24,933 nucleotides of DNA from Armatimonadota bacterium (lineage in GTDB: Bacteria; Armatimonadota; UBA10988; DTZQ01). Position numbers and translations under genes: made by a program. The stretch spans positions 1 through 24,933 of the forward strand of contig DTZQ01000522.1 of assembly GCA_012961305.1 (NCBI GenBank). Reading direction: 5' to 3'. This document shows positions 21,809 through 24,933 of this stretch, in pieces. The notes under the pieces are model-generated. The model had not been told where the DNA came from. It worked only from the letters and a program-made list of their open reading frames with translations, and made no database searches. Numbering within the stretch: position 1 is the stretch's first letter; each line of letters begins with the position of its first letter.

Positions 21809-23562
21809 GTACTTTCTGGCGGACCTTGCGCTACCTGCGTCCCTACTGGCCCTTGCAACTATTGGCGCTGCTGTGCGCCGTGGCGGTGACCTTGCTGGGG
21901 CTGGTCTATCCCTGGATTATCAAACTGCTGGTGGACGAAGTGTTCATCCAGCACAGTCGGGCCTCGTTGGTGTTCTGCTGTCTGGCGTTTCTGGCGGCGA
22001 CGGTGTTCCACGCCCTGTTCAACCTGGCCCGGCAGTACCTCTTCACCTACGTGGGCGAGCGGGCGGTGATTGACCTGCGGCGGGAGTTATTTGCACACTT
22101 TCAGAACCTGCCCCTGGCGGCGGTGAACGAGCAGCGCGTCGGGCGGGTGATGTCCACCTTCACCAACGATGTAGGAGCCATGCAGCAACTCTATACTTCT
22201 ACGCTGGTGGACTTGATTACCAACACGCTGCAAATGCTCATCACCGTGGGCGTGCTCTTCCGGCTGCACGCAGAACTGACGGGGCTGACCCTGCCGGTGA
22301 TACCGCTGTTTGGTCTGGCCGTGTGGGCCTTTGGCCGCCCCCTGCGGCAGGCCGGGGCCCGGGTACAGGAGCAGGCGGCGGTCGTTTCCGAGGAATTGCA
22401 GGAGAACCTGGCGGGGGCGCGGGAGGTCAAAGCCTTCACCCAGGAGGAACGGCAGTTGGCCCACTGGTTGGAAGGACTGGGGGAAATGCTGCGCCGTCGC
22501 CTGAGCCAAACCCTGTGGGGTTCCGGAGCGGGAGCAGTCTCCGGGCTCATTGCTGCGGGAGGAAGCATTTTTGCCCTCTGGCTGGGCGGGCTGCGGGTGT
22601 TCGCCGGCGAACTCACGCCGGGGGTCCTGGTGGCCTTCCTGACCTATCTGGAGCGGCTGTTCGGGCCAACTTCCTGGTTCGTCCAGTTCAACACCACCCT
22701 GCAGGGTGCCCTGGCCGGCGCCGACCGAGTGTTCGCCTTTTTGGACCTGCCGTTGCCGCTGGCCGATGCGCCAGACGCGGTGCCGCTGAGGGGGGTACGG
22801 GGGCGGGTGGAATTTCGCCACGTGTCCTTCGCCTACGAACCAGGCCGACCGGTACTGCGGGACATCAATTTGGTGGTGGAGCCGGGCGAAACTGTGGCCT
22901 TGGTCGGGCCCAGCGGGGCGGGAAAGACGACCCTGGTGTATTTGCTGCCCCGGTTTTACGACCCCACGGAGGGCTACATCCTCTTAGATGGATACGACCT
23001 GCGGCGGGTTACACAGACCTCGCTACGGCAGCACCTCGCCCAGGTGTTTCAGGATAACTTCCTGTTCAGCACCACCCTGCGGGAGAACATCCGTTTTGGC
23101 CGGCCGGAGGCCACCGACGAGGAGGTGGAATGGGCGGCGCAGGCTGCCAACGCCCACGAGTTCATTCTTTCCTTCCCCCAGGGATACGATACGCCGGTGG
23201 GCGAGCGGGGAGTCAAACTTTCCGGCGGACAGCGGCAGCGCATCGCCATTGCCCGTGCCCTGTTGCGCAATCCACGCCTCCTGATTTTAGACGAGGCTAC
23301 CTCGGCCCTGGATTCGGAAGCCGAGGCTGCGGTGCAAGAGGCGCTATCGCGGCTCATGGAAGGTCGCACCAGTTTCGTCATCGCCCACCGTTTGAGCACG
23401 GTGCGGCGGGCGGACAAAATCGTCGTTCTGGACGAAGGGCGCATCCTGGAAGTCGGCACCCATGAGGAACTGCTGACCCGCAGCGGACTCTATCGGCGGC
23501 TGTACGAAACCCAGTTCCGCCCCGACCGGGAGGGGCCGCTGCGGCTGGTGGCGTATGGTTAG
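21805..23562 (+). CDS. ABC exporter half-transporter (MsbA/LmrA type)
   Basis: This 585-aa protein fuses an N-terminal six-helix exporter membrane domain (about 1-310) to an ATPase domain. Nucleotide-binding motifs are complete: Walker A GPSGAGKTTL near 367, Q-loop VFQDNFLF near 413, signature LSGGQRQRIAIARAL near 472, Walker B LLILDEATSALD near 491 and H-loop AHRLSTV near 526. It should work as a homodimer exporting a lipid, drug or peptide; the substrate is not predictable. The ATG at 21805 has GGGAGGAAG upstream and overlaps the tetR-family stop by 4 nt, so both are translated from one mRNA. An in-frame extension upstream lies inside the tetR gene in another frame and is rejected. A TetR-controlled efflux role is the natural reading. 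Confidence 0.95.
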   Translation: MSTFWRTLRYLRPYWPLQLLALLCAVAVTLLGLVYPWIIKLLVDEVFIQHSRASLVFCCLAFLAATVFHALFNLARQYLFTYVGERAVIDLRRELFAHFQNLPLAAVNEQRVGRVMSTFTNDVGAMQQLYTSTLVDLITNTLQMLITVGVLFRLHAELTGLTLPVIPLFGLAVWAFGRPLRQAGARVQEQAAVVSEELQENLAGAREVKAFTQEERQLAHWLEGLGEMLRRRLSQTLWGSGAGAVSGLIAAGGSIFALWLGGLRVFAGELTPGVLVAFLTYLERLFGPTSWFVQFNTTLQGALAGADRVFAFLDLPLPLADAPDAVPLRGVRGRVEFRHVSFAYEPGRPVLRDINLVVEPGETVALVGPSGAGKTTLVYLLPRFYDPTEGYILLDGYDLRRVTQTSLRQHLAQVFQDNFLFSTTLRENIRFGRPEATDEEVEWAAQAANAHEFILSFPQGYDTPVGERGVKLSGGQRQRIAIARALLRNPRLLILDEATSALDSEAEAAVQEALSRLMEGRTSFVIAHRLSTVRRADKIVVLDEGRILEVGTHEELLTRSGLYRRLYETQFRPDREGPLRLVAYG

Positions 23563-23700
23563 AAGGTCAGTCGTTGACCCATGGCTTATTGTGGCGGTCA
23601 GCCCAGTTAAGGATGCAGGGGGTCAGTGGCCACTGCCCTACCCCGGCACTGCTGAGGGCTGACTGCCGATGACCTACCAACGAAAGGAGGAAAGCACGAA
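23563..23700. other. Intergenic region with TCAG/CTGA palindromes
   Basis: The gap contains a perfect 12-bp palindrome, CAGTGGCCACTG (23624-23635), and several GGTCAG and GGCTGAC words. TTGACC at 23574 has no -10 partner at normal spacing. No promoter was identified for the WD40 gene, which may use one inside this gap or read-through from the exporter gene. Confidence 0.4.
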
Positions 23701-24657
23701 ATGGGCAATCTGTCGGTAGGAACCCTGGTTCTGCTCCTCTCCGCCCTGGTGGTCAGCGCAGGTTGGGGGCAGGGTACGCTCATCCTTAGCGGAGGGGAGG
23801 ACAAGACCGTCAAGGTCTGGGACCTGGAGGGAGCACTGGTATTCGACTCGGCAGTCGGGGAAGAAGCCATCACGGCTTTGGCGGTGAAGCCGGACTACAG
23901 CACCGTAGTCGTGGGCACGGCAGAGGGGAAAATCATATTTGGCGACGTGGTCTCCGAAAGCATCGTTCGCTCCATAGAGGCCCATCAGGCGGCGGTGACC
24001 GTCCTGCGGTTCAACCGCGAGGGGAAACTGCTGGTCAGCGGGGCGGCGGACGGCACGCTCAAACTGTGGGATGCGGCCAGCGGGGAATTGAAGGCGGAAA
24101 CCACCGCCCACACGGGAGCGGTGAACGCTGCTGCCTTCACCGCCGACAGTTCCATGATTGTCACCGGCGGAGCCGACCACATGGGGAAAGTGTGGGACTT
24201 GCTCTTAGGCTACACGGTGGGTGAGGAGACCATCCACGAGGGTGCGGTCACGGCGGTGGAAATCAACCCCGACGGCACTTTGGCCGCCACGGCGGGAGAG
24301 GACGGCTACGTGCGCCTTTGGGACACTACAGGCGCTGACCTTCTTAGGGCCATTAAGGCCCACGAAAAAGCGGTCAAGGCCCTGGCTTTCAGCCCCGGGG
24401 GGAAGACTCTGGCCTCGGCGGGCGCGGACGGCACGGTGAAACTGTGGCAGCCGCTGCAGGGTGAACTGGTGCGCGAATGGGAAGCCCACAAAGGGGCCAT
24501 CAATGCGGTCGTCTTCACTCCCGACGGGAAAACTCTGGTCACGGCCGGGGCGGACGGCACAGTGAAACTGTGGCAGGTGGAGAGTGGCCGAGAACGGCTC
24601 ACCCTGACCGGCCACATGGGCGCGGTGAACGCCGTAGCGGTGTTGGTAGTGCCGTAG
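23701..24657 (+). CDS. Secreted seven-bladed WD40 propeller protein
   Basis: A signal peptide (VGTLVLLLSALVVSAGWGQG) is followed by seven WD40 units that fill the rest of the 318-aa protein. Units 1-6 are exactly 42 residues and the last is 41, with no gaps between them. Most contain AxDGTVKLW-type beta strands and an AHxGAVNA turn; blade 2 is the least typical. A complete seven-blade ring should fold into a rigid binding platform, and no other domain is present. Export suggests it presents ligand or partner surfaces outside the membrane; no partner is evident. The ATG has AGGAGG 10 nt upstream. It stands alone between the exporter gene and the convergent dehydrogenase. Confidence 0.85.
   Translation: MGNLSVGTLVLLLSALVVSAGWGQGTLILSGGEDKTVKVWDLEGALVFDSAVGEEAITALAVKPDYSTVVVGTAEGKIIFGDVVSESIVRSIEAHQAAVTVLRFNREGKLLVSGAADGTLKLWDAASGELKAETTAHTGAVNAAAFTADSSMIVTGGADHMGKVWDLLLGYTVGEETIHEGAVTAVEINPDGTLAATAGEDGYVRLWDTTGADLLRAIKAHEKAVKALAFSPGGKTLASAGADGTVKLWQPLQGELVREWEAHKGAINAVVFTPDGKTLVTAGADGTVKLWQVESGRERLTLTGHMGAVNAVAVLVVP
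23776..24654 (+). repeat. WD40 coding repeat, 126-bp period
   Basis: Seven consecutive units with a 126-bp period encode the propeller blades. Blades 6 and 7 are very similar at DNA level around 24427-24450 and 24551-24575 (GACGGCAC followed by AGTGAAACTGTGGCAG or the same with one change), indicating a recent duplication or conversion. Confidence 0.7.
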
Positions 24658-24661
24658 GCCT

Positions 24662-24721
24662 GGAGACGGGTAGGCGGATGGACGTCAACTGGTCAAAGCG
24701 TCTATCCGCCTTTACGTCTCC
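24662..24721. terminator. Two-part hairpin between convergent genes
   Basis: GGAGACG (24662-24668) pairs with CGTCTCC (24715-24721), and inside it AGGCGGAT (24672-24679) pairs with ATCCGCCT (24704-24711). The structure starts 4 nt after the WD40 stop and covers the last codons of the dehydrogenase. It fits a shared, bidirectional end structure, though without U-tracts. Confidence 0.5.
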
Positions 24722-24933
24722 AAGATGACCTTTCCGGTTCGGCCCTGGGCGAATTTGTCAAAGGCGGCCTGGGCCTGGCGCAGGGGAAAATGGTCAGTAA
24801 TGAGTGCGTCCACGGCCAGTCCTCGGCGGTACAGGCGGACCATGGCTGGATATTCGGCATAATGGTAAAACCAACTGCCCAGGAGGGTCACGTCGGGCCG
24901 GATGAGGTCGCGCCCGATGTGCAGAGTCACCTC
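24712..24933 (-). CDS. Zinc-type alcohol dehydrogenase, C-terminal part
   Basis: The last 73 residues of a medium-chain dehydrogenase are present; the gene continues beyond the right edge. The end ITDHFPLRQAQAAFDKFAQGRTGKVILE is typical of zinc-dependent sorbitol/threonine/alcohol dehydrogenases, and LLGSWFYHYAEYPAMVRL is the usual segment before it. The zinc ligands and Rossmann motif lie outside the window, so activity and substrate cannot be judged. The apparent GTG start at 24930 is internal. The coding end forms one arm of the hairpin shared with the WD40 gene. Confidence 0.82.
   Translation of the reverse strand, partial: EVTLHIGRDLIRPDVTLLGSWFYHYAEYPAMVRLYRRGLAVDALITDHFPLRQAQAAFDKFAQGRTGKVILET

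Noticed and set aside
1..24933. CRISPR arrays, tRNA or rRNA genes, insertion sequences and integrases
   Set aside because: No regularly spaced short repeats, tRNA T-loop pattern, rRNA-like stretch or transposase/integrase motif was found on either strand.

Overview
The window is GC-rich bacterial DNA (about 65% G+C by eye) with tightly packed genes and strong Shine-Dalgarno sites. It has secreted multi-domain glycan-active proteins, a GH29 fucosidase, an apolipoprotein N-acyltransferase, PEGA, AMIN and Ig-like envelope proteins, and a secreted WD40 propeller. This fits a saccharolytic, probably diderm and possibly thermophilic lineage of the Armatimonadota (Fervidibacter-like) kind. That placement is a guess from gene content; there is no rRNA gene or phylogenetic marker here to prove it.

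Layout. 1-641: mostly non-coding, with a consensus minus-strand promoter, a possible small ORF and strong hairpins. 642-3429 (minus): a YtcJ-type amidohydrolase and a Gfo/Idh/MocA oxidoreductase, separated by a spacer that could encode a short plus-strand RNA. 3430-3973: two divergent consensus promoters with structured leaders. 3974-8090 (plus): lnt followed 4 bp later by a secreted putative glycoside hydrolase. 8111-11336 (minus): a lower-GC restriction-modification operon, with a HaeII-like endonuclease broken by a frameshift, a DUF1156-type methyltransferase and a perfect sigma70 promoter. 11411-14539 (plus): a second large secreted glycan-active protein with a duplicated carbohydrate-binding-like module. 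14590-16022 (minus): a GH29 alpha-L-fucosidase preceded by a tiny hydrophobic ORF whose stop codon overlaps the fucosidase ribosome site. 16298-21047 (minus): an operon of an Ig-repeat array protein and a PEGA/AMIN protein, behind an extended -10 promoter and a 53-nt leader palindrome. 21227-23562 (plus): a TetR repressor and an ABC exporter overlapping by 4 nt, behind a 20-bp operator palindrome. 23701-24657 (plus): a secreted seven-bladed WD40 protein built from 42-residue units. 24712-24933 (minus): the C-terminal end of a zinc-type alcohol dehydrogenase.

How it works together. Most genes fit uptake and breakdown of complex glycans: secreted hydrolases, a fucosidase, and sugar-type oxidoreductases and dehydrogenases. 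Envelope building is represented by Lnt and the Ig and PEGA/AMIN proteins. The restriction-modification module lies on the opposite strand between the two secreted glycan genes and is visibly poorer in G+C, so it looks like a later insertion. The TetR/ABC pair looks like a self-contained, autoregulated efflux unit.
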